Numbered from the stretch's first letter, positions 1 to 8,845 are shown. The stretch: 64,000 nucleotides of DNA from Streptomyces laurentii (GCA_002355495.1 AP017424.1:2046001-2110000), one strand, 5' to 3'. Notes: a model not told the origin generated them from the letters alone. Translations and numbers: made by a program.

Positions 1-61
1 CGAGATCCCGCATTTACGTGCGTCCCACACGAATCGAACGGGTGAACGATCGTACGGACGA

Positions 62-1138
62 TCAGGCGCAGCAGTCCGGTTCCAGGCCCCGCGGCAGCCG
101 CTCGCCGCCGAAGACCGCGACCGTCGCCTCCTCGCCGCCGAGCGCCGCCACCGCGAGCAGCAGCGAGCCCGCGGTCCAGGTCGTCTGCTCCTCCGGCCAG
201 ACGGCCTGGTCGCCCTCGAAGACGTACCCGGTCCAGTAGGCGCCGTTGTCGGCACGCAGGTGACCGATGGACTTCAGGATGTCGAGCGCGCGGTCGGACT
301 CGCCCATCGCCCAGAGCGTGAGGGCGAGTTCGCAGCTCTCGCCGCCCGTGACCCACGGGTTGGGCAGGACGCAGCGCACGCCCAGCTCGGGTACGACGAA
401 GTCGTCCCACTGCTCGTCGATCCGGGTCTTCGCCGCCGTGCCGTCGACCGCGCCGCCGAGGACCGGGTAGTACCAGTCCATGGAGTAGCGGGACTTGTCG
501 AGGAAGCGTTCGGGGTGGCTGCGTATCGCATGGCCGAGCGCGCCGGCCGCCAACTCCCAGTCCGGCTGCGGCTCCTCGCGTTCGTCGGCCAGGGCGAGGG
601 CGCAGCGCAGCGCCTGATGGATCGAGGAACTGCCGGTCAGCAGCGCGTCGTTCACCGCCGCGCCGTCCGCCTCCCGCTTCCAGCCGATCTGCCCGCCGGG
701 CTGCTGCAGGCCGAGGACGAACTCGACGGCCGCGTAGACGACGGGCCACATGCGGTCGAGGAAGACGTCGTCGCCCGTCGACAGATAGTGGTGCCAGACG
801 CCGACGGCGATGTACGCGACGAAGTTGGACTCGCGCCCGCGGTCGGTGACGTCGTCGGGGTCGCCGTCGTGATACGCCGCGTACCAGGAACCGTCGGGGT
901 TCTGGTGCCGGGCCAGCCACGCGTAGGCGCGGGCGGCGGCCTCGTGCTCCCCGGCCGTGTCCAGGGCCATGGCGGCCTCGGTGTGGTCCCAGGGGTCGAG
1001 GTGGTGGCCGCGGAACCAGGGGATGGCGCCGTCCTCGCGCTGGACGGCGAGGATGCCGGCCACCGTCTCGGCGGCCTGCTCGGCGGTCAGGACGCCCGGC
1101 AGGACCAGGTGCTCCGCGATCCGCTCGGGTGAGGTCAC
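62..1138 (-). CDS. alpha/alpha-toroid (prenyltransferase/glycosidase-like) protein
   Basis: The protein is 358 residues, rich in Trp and Gly, with repeated helix-pair segments such as HQNPDGSWYAAYH and QQPGGQIGW. Databases usually label such Streptomyces proteins prenyltransferase or six-hairpin-glycosidase-like. I see no DxDD-type cyclase motif, so a catalytic role is not established. No signal peptide is visible, which suggests a cytoplasmic location. The GTG start at 1138 overlaps the upstream methyltransferase stop by four bases (GTGA), so the two are translationally coupled and are the last genes of a glycosyltransferase-methyltransferase-toroid operon. A role in maturing or trimming a glycosylated metabolite or surface glycan is inference only. 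Confidence 0.75.
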   Translation of the reverse strand: MTSPERIAEHLVLPGVLTAEQAAETVAGILAVQREDGAIPWFRGHHLDPWDHTEAAMALDTAGEHEAAARAYAWLARHQNPDGSWYAAYHDGDPDDVTDRGRESNFVAYIAVGVWHHYLSTGDDVFLDRMWPVVYAAVEFVLGLQQPGGQIGWKREADGAAVNDALLTGSSSIHQALRCALALADEREEPQPDWELAAGALGHAIRSHPERFLDKSRYSMDWYYPVLGGAVDGTAAKTRIDEQWDDFVVPELGVRCVLPNPWVTGGESCELALTLWAMGESDRALDILKSIGHLRADNGAYWTGYVFEGDQAVWPEEQTTWTAGSLLLAVAALGGEEATVAVFGGERLPRGLEPDCCA

Positions 1139-1869
1139 TGCGCGTCGCCCTTGGGGAGGTGGGGCTTGGTGGCGTAGGCGACGAAGCTCTTGCCGACGAC
1201 CGGGTTGAGCAGCTGCTCGGTGATCCGGGTCGCGGCGGGCTTCTTCATGATGTCCCAGACCAGGAGCTTGTGGTACGCGCGGACCGGCAGCGCCTTGTCG
1301 TTGTCGACGCCGAAGGCGCACTTGAGCCACCAGTACGGGGCGTGCAGCGCGTGCGCGTGGTGGGTGCCGTACGGCTTGAGGCCGGCCTGGCGCATCTTGG
1401 CGAGCAGTTCGTCGGCCTTGTAGATGCGGATGTGACCGCCCTCGACTTCGTGGTACGCGTCGGAGAGCGCCCAGCAGACCTTCTCGGGGCCGTAGCGGGG
1501 CACGGTGACCGCGATCCGGCCGCCCGGCTTGAGGACGCGGACCATCTCGGCGAGGACGGCCTTGTCGTCCGGGATGTGCTCCATGACCTCGGAGATGATG
1601 ACGACGTCGAAGGACTCGTCGGGGAAGGGCAGGTTGAGCGCGTCGCCCTCCATCGCGGTGGCGGTGGCGCCGGCCGGGGCCTCGCCGCCCTCCTTGATGG
1701 CGGCGAACCACTTGGCGACCTCGCGGATCTCCTCCGCGTTCTGGTCGAGCGCGACGACCTGGGCGCCGCGCTTGTAGCACTCGAAGGCGTGCCGGCCCCC
1801 GCCGCAGCCCAGGTCGAGTACGCGGTCGCCGGGGGCGAGCGGGAAGCGGGTGAAGTCGACGGTCAGCAC
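1135..1869 (-). CDS. class I SAM-dependent methyltransferase
   Basis: The 244-residue protein carries the SAM-binding glycine motif VLDLGCGGGRHAF near residue 18, an acidic residue (ALDQNAEEI) closing the second strand, and a motif around GDALNLPFPDESFDVV, typical of Methyltransf_11/25 enzymes. It would transfer a methyl group from SAM to an unknown acceptor. It is the middle gene of a three-gene operon between a GT4 glycosyltransferase and a toroid protein, so a sugar or glycoconjugate acceptor is plausible but unproven. The ATG start and length fit the family. Confidence 0.88.
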   Translation of the reverse strand: MLTVDFTRFPLAPGDRVLDLGCGGGRHAFECYKRGAQVVALDQNAEEIREVAKWFAAIKEGGEAPAGATATAMEGDALNLPFPDESFDVVIISEVMEHIPDDKAVLAEMVRVLKPGGRIAVTVPRYGPEKVCWALSDAYHEVEGGHIRIYKADELLAKMRQAGLKPYGTHHAHALHAPYWWLKCAFGVDNDKALPVRAYHKLLVWDIMKKPAATRITEQLLNPVVGKSFVAYATKPHLPKGDAQ

Positions 1870-1977
1870 GGGGTCTGCCTTTCAGGTGCTTCGGGGGCTA
1901 CGGGGTCTCGGGGCTCGGGGGCCCCGGACCTCGGGGGTGGGCCGCTCGCGGGTTCGGGGTGCGAGGGCCCCACACTC

Positions 1978-2001
1978 GGTGCCGGTGCCGGTGCCGGTGC
2001 C
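1978..2001. repeat. four-copy GGTGCC tandem repeat
   Basis: Four head-to-tail GGTGCC hexamers lie just 3' of the glycosyltransferase stop codon, in the 137-base gap before the methyltransferase. The rest of this gap is G-rich low-complexity sequence with no gene. The repeat may simply reflect slippage. Confidence 0.7.
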
Positions 2002-2006
2002 GCGGT

Positions 2007-3359
2007 TCAGCGGCGGGCGGCCGTGGCGCGGCCGCGGCGGCCGGCGCCTGGGCCCGCGCCCTGGGCGGCGATGGCGGAGCGGTAGAGCTCGGCGGTGCCC
2101 TGCGCCGCGCGGGCCCAGGTGAAACGTTCCAGGACGCGGGCGCGGCCGGCGGCGCCGAGCCGGGCCCGGAGTTCGGGGTCGCCAAGGAGCCGGCCGAGGG
2201 CGGCGGCGAGGGCGCCGGCGTCACCGGTCGGGACGGCGAGACAGGTCTCGCCGTCGGGTCCGGCGACCTCGGGGATGGCACCGCCGGTGGTGGCGACGAG
2301 CGGAGTGCCGGTGGCCATGGCCTCGGCGGCCGGCAGCGAGAAGCCCTCGTAGAGGGAGGGGACGCAGGCGGCCTCGGCCGAGCGCACGAGGTCGACCAGC
2401 TCGGCGTCGGTGACGCCCTTGACGAAGCGGACGGCGCCGTCGAGTCCGTACCGTTCGATGGCCTGGGCGACCGGCCCGTCCTCGGCGCGCTTGCCGACGA
2501 CGACGAGATGGGCGTCGGGCCGCTCGGTGCGGAGCTTGGCGAGCGCCTCGATCAGATGGATCAGGCCCTTGAGGGGGACGTCGGCGCTGGAGGTGGTGAC
2601 GATCCGGCCGGGGACCTCGGCGACGGACGGGTCCGGCGACCACAGGCCGGTGTCGGCGCCGATGTGGACGACGCTGATGCGGTCGGGGCGGACACCGAGG
2701 TGGTCGACGATCTCCTTGCGCGAGGTGCCGGAGACGGTGAGGACGGACGGCAGCCGGCGCGAGACGCGCTTCTGCATCCGGGTGAAGGCGTACCAGCGGC
2801 GGACGGAGGCGCGGCGCTTCCAGTCGGCGGCGGCGTCGAGTTCGAGCTGCCGGTCGACGGTGATGGGGTGGTGGATCGTGGTGACGAGCGGCGCGCCGAG
2901 GGCGCGGGGGCCGCCGAGGAGTCCGTACCCGAGGGTCTGGTTGTCGTGGACGACGTCGAACGCGCCCGCGCGGGCGGCGAGCATGCGCCGGGCCCGCAGG
3001 GAGAAGGTGAGCGGCTCAGGGAAGCCGCCGGTCCACATCGTGGCCACTTCGAGGCGGTCGATCCAGTCCCGGTACTCGTCGCGCTTCGGCGTACGGAACG
3101 GGTCGGGCTGGCGGTAGAGGTCGAGGCTCGCGATCTCGGTGAGCGGGACGCCCTCGTCGAGGGTGGGGTACGGCTGGGAGCCGATGACCTCCACGCTGTG
3201 GCCGAGGCGGGCGAGTTCGCGCGAGAGGTGGCGGACGTAGACGCCCTGGCCGCCGCAGAACGGATTCCCCTTGTACGTGAGGAGAGCGATCCGCAACGGA
3301 CGGTCACCGTCCGCGCCGACGCCCTGCCGGGGGCTTGCCTCTATGGCCTCCGCGGTCAA
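2007..3359 (-). CDS. GT4-family glycosyltransferase
   Basis: The 450-residue protein has a GT-B layout. The N-terminal domain contains IALLTYKGNPFCGGQGVYV, the donor-loop signature of GT4 enzymes. The C-terminal Rossmann domain contains VSSLYEGFSLPAAEAMATG-type residues (SLYEGFSLPAAEAM), the usual nucleotide-sugar site with the E-x7-E pair. It would retain anomeric configuration while moving a sugar from an NDP-sugar. The start is a TTG, chosen because AGGGGG lies about seven bases upstream. It heads the operon with the methyltransferase and toroid genes and is transcribed away from the KstR-like regulator, whose predicted box lies 55 bases upstream. Confidence 0.88.
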   Translation of the reverse strand: MTAEAIEASPRQGVGADGDRPLRIALLTYKGNPFCGGQGVYVRHLSRELARLGHSVEVIGSQPYPTLDEGVPLTEIASLDLYRQPDPFRTPKRDEYRDWIDRLEVATMWTGGFPEPLTFSLRARRMLAARAGAFDVVHDNQTLGYGLLGGPRALGAPLVTTIHHPITVDRQLELDAAADWKRRASVRRWYAFTRMQKRVSRRLPSVLTVSGTSRKEIVDHLGVRPDRISVVHIGADTGLWSPDPSVAEVPGRIVTTSSADVPLKGLIHLIEALAKLRTERPDAHLVVVGKRAEDGPVAQAIERYGLDGAVRFVKGVTDAELVDLVRSAEAACVPSLYEGFSLPAAEAMATGTPLVATTGGAIPEVAGPDGETCLAVPTGDAGALAAALGRLLGDPELRARLGAAGRARVLERFTWARAAQGTAELYRSAIAAQGAGPGAGRRGRATAARR

Positions 3360-3413
3360 CTGGGACCCCCTTCGAGCGTGCTTTTCGCGGGAGCGTAACC
3401 GCCCGCGCTAATC

Positions 3414-3427
3414 TAGAACAAGTTGCA
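3414..3427 (+). promoter_or_regulatory. KstR-type operator
   Basis: The sequence TAGAACAAGTTGCA matches the mycobacterial KstR consensus TnnAACnnGTTnnA at every fixed position. It sits in the 327-base divergent region between the GT4 operon and a TetR gene whose HTH closely resembles KstR. A second small palindrome (CTACC, four-base loop, GGTAG at 3463-3476) lies between it and the regulator. The match is seen directly; binding is inference. The remainder of this intergenic region shows no gene. Confidence 0.65.
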
Positions 3428-3686
3428 GACTTGATCCCTCTGGTCCACCGAGAGCATTGAATCTACCGGCAGGTAGCTCGGCGGAGAGAGGCGGATCGGG
3501 TGATTCACGCCACGGCCGCCGACCCGTCATACTGTCGCTCCCTCAGCGCTCCTCGCACCACCGCCACCCCCGCCCCGCGACCCCTCCGGCACCACCCGCG
3601 TACCGCCTTCGCACCACCCCGCACCGCCCTCCCAGCGCCCTCCCAGCGCCTCTCCACCGCCTCACCCACCGCACGGAACGGGACCC

Positions 3687-4388
3687 ATGACCGCGGAAGA
3701 CAGACCTGCGCCCTCGCCGCCCCTGACGGAACGCCAGGAGGCCCGCCGCCGGCGCATCCTGCACGCCAGCGCGGAGCTCGCCGGGCGGGGCGGGTTCGAC
3801 GCCGTGCAGATGCGGGAGGTCGCGGAGGCGGCGGGGGTGGCCCTGGGCACGCTCTACCGCTACTTCCCGTCGAAGGTGCATCTGCTGGTCGCCACGATGC
3901 AGGACCAGCTCCAGCGCATGCACGGGACGCTGCGCCGGCGGCCGCCGGCGGGCGAGGACCCGGCGGGGCGGGTGGCGGCGACGCTGATGCGGGCGTTCCG
4001 GGCGCTGCAGCGCGAACCGCAGCTCGCGGACGCGATGGTACGGGCGCTGACGTTCGCCGACCGGAGCGTGAGCCCGGAGGTGGACACGGTCTCGCGGCTG
4101 ACGACGGCGATCATCCTGGACGCGATGGGCACGGAGCAGCCGACGCCGGAACAGCTGTCGGCGGTGCGGGTGATCGAGCACACCTGGCACTCGGCGCTCA
4201 TCACCTGGCTGTCGGGGCGGGCGTCGATCGCCCAGGTGAAGATCGACATCGAGATGGCGTGCCGGCTGATCGACCTGACGGCGCGGGGCGGCGCGGCGGG
4301 GACGAGTGCGGAGGCCGGGGCCCGAGCCGAGAGCAGGGCCGGGGCGGGGAGCGCGACCGAGGCTCCCCAGGGTGCCGGGCGGGGCTGA
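3687..4388 (+). CDS. kstR: KstR-like TetR-family transcriptional regulator
   Basis: This 233-residue protein is a TetR-family repressor. The N-terminal HTH (about residues 22-68) contains RGGFDAVQMREVAEAAGVA followed by GTLYRYFPSKVHLL. From memory this is nearly the same as the DNA-binding domain of mycobacterial KstR, the repressor of cholesterol side-chain catabolism. The all-helical C-terminal ligand domain also resembles KstR until about residue 200, after which there is an Ala/Glu/Gly-rich tail with no clear role. KstR is relieved by a steroid CoA thioester. The window carries an exact KstR box beside the gene and CYP125/FadA5-like genes 12-14 kb away, so a related lipid regulon is likely. 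Confidence 0.85.
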   Translation: MTAEDRPAPSPPLTERQEARRRRILHASAELAGRGGFDAVQMREVAEAAGVALGTLYRYFPSKVHLLVATMQDQLQRMHGTLRRRPPAGEDPAGRVAATLMRAFRALQREPQLADAMVRALTFADRSVSPEVDTVSRLTTAIILDAMGTEQPTPEQLSAVRVIEHTWHSALITWLSGRASIAQVKIDIEMACRLIDLTARGGAAGTSAEAGARAESRAGAGSATEAPQGAGRG

Positions 4389-4444
4389 GAGCCCGGGCCG
4401 GACCGCGCCCGGCCCCCCGTCCGGGGGCGCGGGCGCGGACGGGG

Positions 4445-4987
4445 TCAGGACTTCTTGTTCTTCTCCAGGTCGGCCTTGAACAGCGCCTCGCACGCCGGCG
4501 TGTTGTTCGTGGCGACGAACATGACGAGCTTCAGCATGCCCGCGCTGTGGTCGCTGGCCTGCAGCTTCCAGGTGCCCTTGGAGAGCCCGGTGATCGTCGA
4601 GCCGGACTGCTCGGTGGTCTTCTCGGTCTTCCAGCCGCCCTTGCCGAGCGCCGCGACCGTGTCCGCGGCGGACTTCTTCGGGTCGGCGGCCTTCTGGGCG
4701 TCCGGGGTCCAGGAGACCATGCACGCCTTCAGGTTCTCCGGCACGTTCTCGCCCTTGGCCGCGTGCTCGAAGCCGGCACCGGTCGCCGCGGTCTCGATTT
4801 CCGTCCGCACCGCGTCGGCGGTCAGCTCCGTGCCGCCCGCCTCCGCGCCGCCGCCCGTCTCGGACGAGGACGAAGAGCCGCCCTTCCGGCCGCCCGAACC
4901 GCCCTGGTCCGAGCCGTCGTTGCTGCCACAACCCGCGACCAGCAGCACCACACCGGCGGCCGCGGCCACCCACTTCGTCTTGCGCAC
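4445..4987 (-). CDS. secreted lipoprotein, unknown function
   Basis: The 180-residue protein begins VRKTKWVAAAAGVVLLVAG followed by Cys, a clear lipoprotein signal with lipobox LVAGC. A Gly/Ser-rich spacer follows, then a folded domain of about 120 residues with two further cysteines (KACMVSW and PACEALF) that could form a disulfide. It should be anchored on the outer face of the membrane. GTG at 4987 was chosen over longer readings because the signal peptide begins there and GGGAG precedes it. The family resembles DUF3558-like lipoproteins in layout, but I cannot assign it with certainty. Confidence 0.8.
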   Translation of the reverse strand: MRKTKWVAAAAGVVLLVAGCGSNDGSDQGGSGGRKGGSSSSSETGGGAEAGGTELTADAVRTEIETAATGAGFEHAAKGENVPENLKACMVSWTPDAQKAADPKKSAADTVAALGKGGWKTEKTTEQSGSTITGLSKGTWKLQASDHSAGMLKLVMFVATNNTPACEALFKADLEKNKKS

Positions 4988-5147
4988 AACTCTCCCAAAC
5001 GAGTGCGCACGAAAGCCTCTTGCCCCCGTGATCGAGGGAGTAGTTTTGCATACGGGAACCAACTCCCCGGCACGGCAAGGGGTACGGGAGCGCCGCACCG
5101 CGCGAATCGACGAGCGGGCCGGTGCCCTGGCGTGACACAGTCCTCCC

Positions 5148-5639
5148 GTGAACGAGCAGGAGTGGACGGACGGCCGGGCCCGCGCGCACGTCCTCGCGGA
5201 CGGTCTGGGCCCCGCGGACGTGGCGCTGGTCCATCGCGAGGCGCTGCGCGTGCTGCGCCCCGTCATCGACACGGCCTTCGTCGACGCCTACAGCGACGCC
5301 CCCTGGCCGCCCGAGGTCCTGCCTTCCTACGCGACCGCGCTGCGGCTCGCCCGGGAGGAGAAGGCGAACGGCACCCGGCCCCGGCGGGCCGACCCCGGGA
5401 TGGGGATCGGGATCGACGTCCGCGACGACGACGGGTTCGGCGTGCTGGCGGACCTGTCGCCGTACACGATCTGCGCCGAGGGATGGAGCGGTGACCGGCT
5501 CGTGTTCAGCGCCGACGACTCGGGCGCGTCCCTGTGGCTGTGGCTCACCCCGCGCCAGGAGGCCGATCTCCTGGCGCGCCTGGCGGTACGGGGGATCCCC
5601 CGTACCGCGCTCGCCGAGGCCCCGCCGGTCCGGCGCTGA
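5148..5639 (+). CDS. conserved hypothetical protein
   Basis: This 163-residue soluble protein starts at a GTG. It contains the acidic stretch IGIDVRDDDGFGVLAD and a C-terminal segment ASLWLWLTPRQEADLLARL. No signal peptide, membrane segment or known catalytic motif is visible. It diverges from the lipoprotein gene and converges on the ferredoxin gene, so it is probably a single-gene unit. I do not recognise the family. Confidence 0.6.
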   Translation: MNEQEWTDGRARAHVLADGLGPADVALVHREALRVLRPVIDTAFVDAYSDAPWPPEVLPSYATALRLAREEKANGTRPRRADPGMGIGIDVRDDDGFGVLADLSPYTICAEGWSGDRLVFSADDSGASLWLWLTPRQEADLLARLAVRGIPRTALAEAPPVRR

Positions 5640-5670
5640 CCCACGCCCTCCGTACGCGCGAGGGATTCTT

Positions 5671-5904
5671 CTACTCCTCCGGCGGGAAGACCGGTTCGCC
5701 GCCGTCGGCGAGGGTGAGGAGGATGGCCTCGACCGGGCAGCCCTCGGCCGCCGCGAGGACGCGTTCGCCCGCGTCCGTCTCCGCGGCGACCGGGTGGGAC
5801 TGGCGGGCGGTGTCGAGGCGGAAGGCGTCGGGCGCGTGGCCGACGCACATGCCGGAGCCGATGCAGACGCCGCGGTCGACCTCGACGTGCCAGCGGTCGC
5901 CCAT
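5671..5904 (-). CDS. [3Fe-4S]-type ferredoxin
   Basis: This 77-residue protein has the pattern CIGSGMC near residues 14-20 and CP near residue 56. It has three cysteines, with Gly in place of the second cluster cysteine, as in actinobacterial ferredoxins that reduce cytochromes P450. Its ATG overlaps the aldehyde dehydrogenase stop by four bases (ATGA), so the two are co-expressed. The natural partner in this window is the CYP125-like P450 at 17.4 kb, which shares an operator motif with this operon. That pairing is inferred. Confidence 0.9.
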   Translation of the reverse strand: MGDRWHVEVDRGVCIGSGMCVGHAPDAFRLDTARQSHPVAAETDAGERVLAAAEGCPVEAILLTLADGGEPVFPPEE

Positions 5905-7376
5905 CAGGCACCACTCCCCGGAGCCTCGTAACCGGCGGGCAGGTGGATCATCTTGTGCTCCAGGTAGGCGGCCAGTCCCTCGGGCCCGAACTCGCGGCCC
6001 AGGCCGGAGTTCTTGTACCCGCCGAAGGGGCCGAGCATGTCGAGGCTGAAGGTGTTGACGTTGAAGGTGCCGGTGCGGACCCCGCGCGCGAAGTCGACGC
6101 CGTGCTCGACGTCGCCGGTCCACACGCTGCCGCTGAGGCCGTAGTCGGAGTCGTTCGCGAGGCGCAGGGCCTCCGCCTCGTCGCCGTACGGGATGAGGCA
6201 GACGACCGGGCCGAAGATCTCCTCGCGGGCGATCCGCATGGAGTTGTCGACGTCGCCGAAGAGGGTCGGCTCGACGTACCAGCCGCGTTCCAGGGCCGCC
6301 GGACGGCCGCCGCCGGTGAGGACCTTGGCGCCTTCGGACTGACCGTGCGCGATGTAGTCGAGGGACCGCTCCCGCTGGCGGCGCGCGACGAGCGGGCCGA
6401 CCTGGGTGGCCGGGTCGAGCGGGTCGCCGACCACGAGGGCCCCGGCCGCGGCCGCGAGGGCCTCGGCGATCTCCGCGTACCGGGAGCGCGGGGCGAGGAC
6501 GCGGGTCTGGGCGACGCAGGCCTGGCCGTTGTTCATCCAGGCGGCGGGCACGATGCCGGCGACGGCCGTCGCCACGTCGGCGTCCGGCAGGACGACGGCG
6601 GCGGACTTGCCGCCCAGTTCGAGGGTGACGCGGGTGAGATGGCGGGCGGCGACCTCCATGACCCGCTTGCCGGCGGCGACCGAGCCGGTGAAGGAGACCT
6701 TGTCGACGCCGGGGTGCCCCACCAGGTACTCGCTGACCTCCCGGTCGGCGGGAAGAACCGACAGGACGCCCTCCGGCAGCCCGGCCTCGGCGGCGATCTC
6801 CGCGAGCAGATACGCGTCGAGCGGCGACTCCGGCGACGGCTTGAGGATCGCGGTGCAGCCGGCGAGCAACGCGGGCGCGAGCTTGGCGGCGGCGGTGAAC
6901 TGCGGCACGTTCCACGGCACGACGGCCGCGACCACACCGACCGGTTCCCGCCGGACGAGCAGCGGCCCGAGGGCACCGGCGCGCCGCTCCTCGAACGCGT
7001 ACTCCCGCGCGACCTTGATCGCCGAGTCCCAGACCATCATCGCGCCCAGCGCCTGGGCGAGGACCGACCAGGAGTACGGGGAGCCGTTCTGGGAGCTGAC
7101 GACGCGGGCGATCTCCTCGTGCCGGAGCAGGAGTGCGTCCTTGATCCGGCCGATCACCTCGATCCGCTCCTCCAGGCCCAGCCGCGGCCACGGCCCCTCG
7201 TCGAAGGCCCGGCGGGCGGCGGCGACGGCGCGGTCGACGTCGGCCGGGGAGGCGTGCGGGACCCGGCCGATGACCTCCTCGGTGTGCGGGGAGATCACCT
7301 CGATGACGCCGTCGCCGAGCGGGGCGGTCCACGTACCGCCGATGAACAGTTCTCCGTGCTCCACAAGTCCGGTCAT
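5904..7376 (-). CDS. NAD(P)-dependent aldehyde dehydrogenase
   Basis: The 490-residue protein has the standard ALDH motifs: VPWNVPQF, KPSPESPLDAY, FTGSVAAGK, the catalytic-region LELGGKSA, and nucleophile Cys in NNGQACVAQ. It oxidises an aldehyde to the acid. The ATG at 7376 has GGGAGG nine bases upstream, and a longer in-frame reading to 7448 lacks support. It is followed by an overlapping ferredoxin gene and shares a divergent promoter with an MBL hydrolase. By analogy with CYP125 chemistry (alcohol to aldehyde to acid at a terminal methyl) it could finish side-chain oxidation, but its substrate is unknown. Confidence 0.93.
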   Translation of the reverse strand: MTGLVEHGELFIGGTWTAPLGDGVIEVISPHTEEVIGRVPHASPADVDRAVAAARRAFDEGPWPRLGLEERIEVIGRIKDALLLRHEEIARVVSSQNGSPYSWSVLAQALGAMMVWDSAIKVAREYAFEERRAGALGPLLVRREPVGVVAAVVPWNVPQFTAAAKLAPALLAGCTAILKPSPESPLDAYLLAEIAAEAGLPEGVLSVLPADREVSEYLVGHPGVDKVSFTGSVAAGKRVMEVAARHLTRVTLELGGKSAAVVLPDADVATAVAGIVPAAWMNNGQACVAQTRVLAPRSRYAEIAEALAAAAGALVVGDPLDPATQVGPLVARRQRERSLDYIAHGQSEGAKVLTGGGRPAALERGWYVEPTLFGDVDNSMRIAREEIFGPVVCLIPYGDEAEALRLANDSDYGLSGSVWTGDVEHGVDFARGVRTGTFNVNTFSLDMLGPFGGYKNSGLGREFGPEGLAAYLEHKMIHLPAGYEAPGSGA

Positions 7377-7502
7377 GACCGACTGCCTCCCGAGAACCCG
7401 CGGGCCCGCACCCGTCCGGCGGCCCTGGACGGGCAGCCCCGGACGCACGCCCTCTTATCGGACGAACCTCGAACCCCGCTCGAACAAATCTGACGATGCC
7501 TC

Positions 7503-7520
7503 AGAACTGATACCAGTTCT
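7503..7520. promoter_or_regulatory. inverted-repeat operator between ALDH and MBL genes
   Basis: AGAACTG and CAGTTCT form a perfect 7-base inverted repeat around ATAC, giving AGAAC-N8-GTTCT. It lies 49 bases before the MBL ATG and 126 bases before the ALDH ATG. Read on the minus strand it is preceded by CATAAC and followed by G, exactly as at 17229-17248. Such spacing suits a TetR-family repressor; the KstR-like protein is the nearest candidate. Confidence 0.65.
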
Positions 7521-7568
7521 CGTTATGATGAGCAACGGCCCGACCGGCAACCGGAGATGAGGACCCCC

Positions 7569-8678
7569 ATGACGCAGGCGGCGGCGAGCGGTCCGACCGG
7601 CGGCGCGGTGACCGCGCACGGGGGCGGCGTCTGGTCGCTGCGGGTCCCCATCCCGGACAATCCGCTCGGACACACCCTCGTCCACGTCCTCGACACCGAC
7701 CGCGGGCCCGTGCTGATCGACACCGGCTGGGACGATCCCGACTCGTGGGCCGAACTCACGTCCGGGCTCGCAACGTTGGGGATCGGGATTGCCGACGTGC
7801 ACGGTGTGGTCGTCACCCACCACCATCCCGACCACCACGGGCTGTCCGGCCGGGTACGGGAGGAGTCCGGCGCGTGGATCGCGATGCACGCCGCCGACAT
7901 CGCCGTCGTACGCCGCAGCCGCGTGGCCCGGACCGGGAGTTGGCGCGGCTACCTCGACCGCAAGCTCACCGCCGCCGGCGCGCCCGAGGAACACCTCGCC
8001 CCGCTGCGCGCCGCCTACGCCGACCGGGCCGCCCGCGCGTCCCAGGCCACCGGAGAACGGACCCGGACCCTGCCCGGCGAGCGCGCCGCGCTGCCCGACC
8101 GCGAGATCGTCCCCGGCGAACTCCTCGACCTGTCGGGGCGGCGGCTGCGCGCCGTGTGGACCCCGGGCCACACCCCCGGCCATGTCTGCCTGCACCTGGA
8201 GGAGGAGCATCCCGCCGGGCTGCCCGGCCACGGCCGGCTGTTCTCCGGCGACCATCTGCTGCCCGGGATCAGCCCGCACATCGGCCTCTACGAGGACCCG
8301 GACGACCCGGCGGGCGAGGCGGCGAACGGCGACCCCCTCGGCGACTACCTCGACTCCCTCGAACGCGTCGGCCGGCTCGGCGTCGCCGAGGTACTCCCCG
8401 CGCACCAGCACGCCTTCACCGACGCCGCCGGCCGGGTCCGCGCCCTCCTCGCCCACCACGAGGAACGGCTGACCGGCCTGCTCGCCCTCCTCGCCACCCC
8501 GCTCACCCCCTGGCAGCTGGCCGAGCGCATGGAGTGGAACCGCCCCTGGGACCGCATCCCGCACGGTTCGCGCTCCATCGCGGTCAGCGAGGCCGAGGCC
8601 CACCTGCGCCGGCTGGTGAAACTCGGCCGCGCGGAGGCGGTGGCGGGCACGGAGCCGGTCGCATACGTCGCCGTCTGA
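7569..8678 (+). CDS. MBL-fold metallo-hydrolase
   Basis: The 369-residue protein carries the metallo-beta-lactamase signature HHHPDHHG (near residue 82), a downstream zinc His in TPGHTPGHVCLHL, and Asp in LFSGDHLLPG. A C-terminal winged-helix-like tail follows, as in LACTB2-type hydrolases. Hydrolysis of a thioester or phosphoester is the family norm; the substrate is unknown. The ATG at 7569 is preceded by GAGG, and the upstream ATG at 7557 sits directly against its ribosome site. It diverges from the ALDH/ferredoxin operon with a shared operator. Confidence 0.87.
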   Translation: MTQAAASGPTGGAVTAHGGGVWSLRVPIPDNPLGHTLVHVLDTDRGPVLIDTGWDDPDSWAELTSGLATLGIGIADVHGVVVTHHHPDHHGLSGRVREESGAWIAMHAADIAVVRRSRVARTGSWRGYLDRKLTAAGAPEEHLAPLRAAYADRAARASQATGERTRTLPGERAALPDREIVPGELLDLSGRRLRAVWTPGHTPGHVCLHLEEEHPAGLPGHGRLFSGDHLLPGISPHIGLYEDPDDPAGEAANGDPLGDYLDSLERVGRLGVAEVLPAHQHAFTDAAGRVRALLAHHEERLTGLLALLATPLTPWQLAERMEWNRPWDRIPHGSRSIAVSEAEAHLRRLVKLGRAEAVAGTEPVAYVAV

Positions 8679-8845
8679 CGCACGCGACCGGCAGGCGGAC
8701 GACCCGCGGCCGACGTGCGACCGCTCCACGGATGCCATGCGGCCGGTCCACGCGTGACGCGCGGCTCCGCCGGGGCACGCCGCCCCGCTTTCGGCCAGAG
8801 CGCGGCGGTGTGACGTACGGCGCCCCTGCGCCGCGGGCCCCGGCC

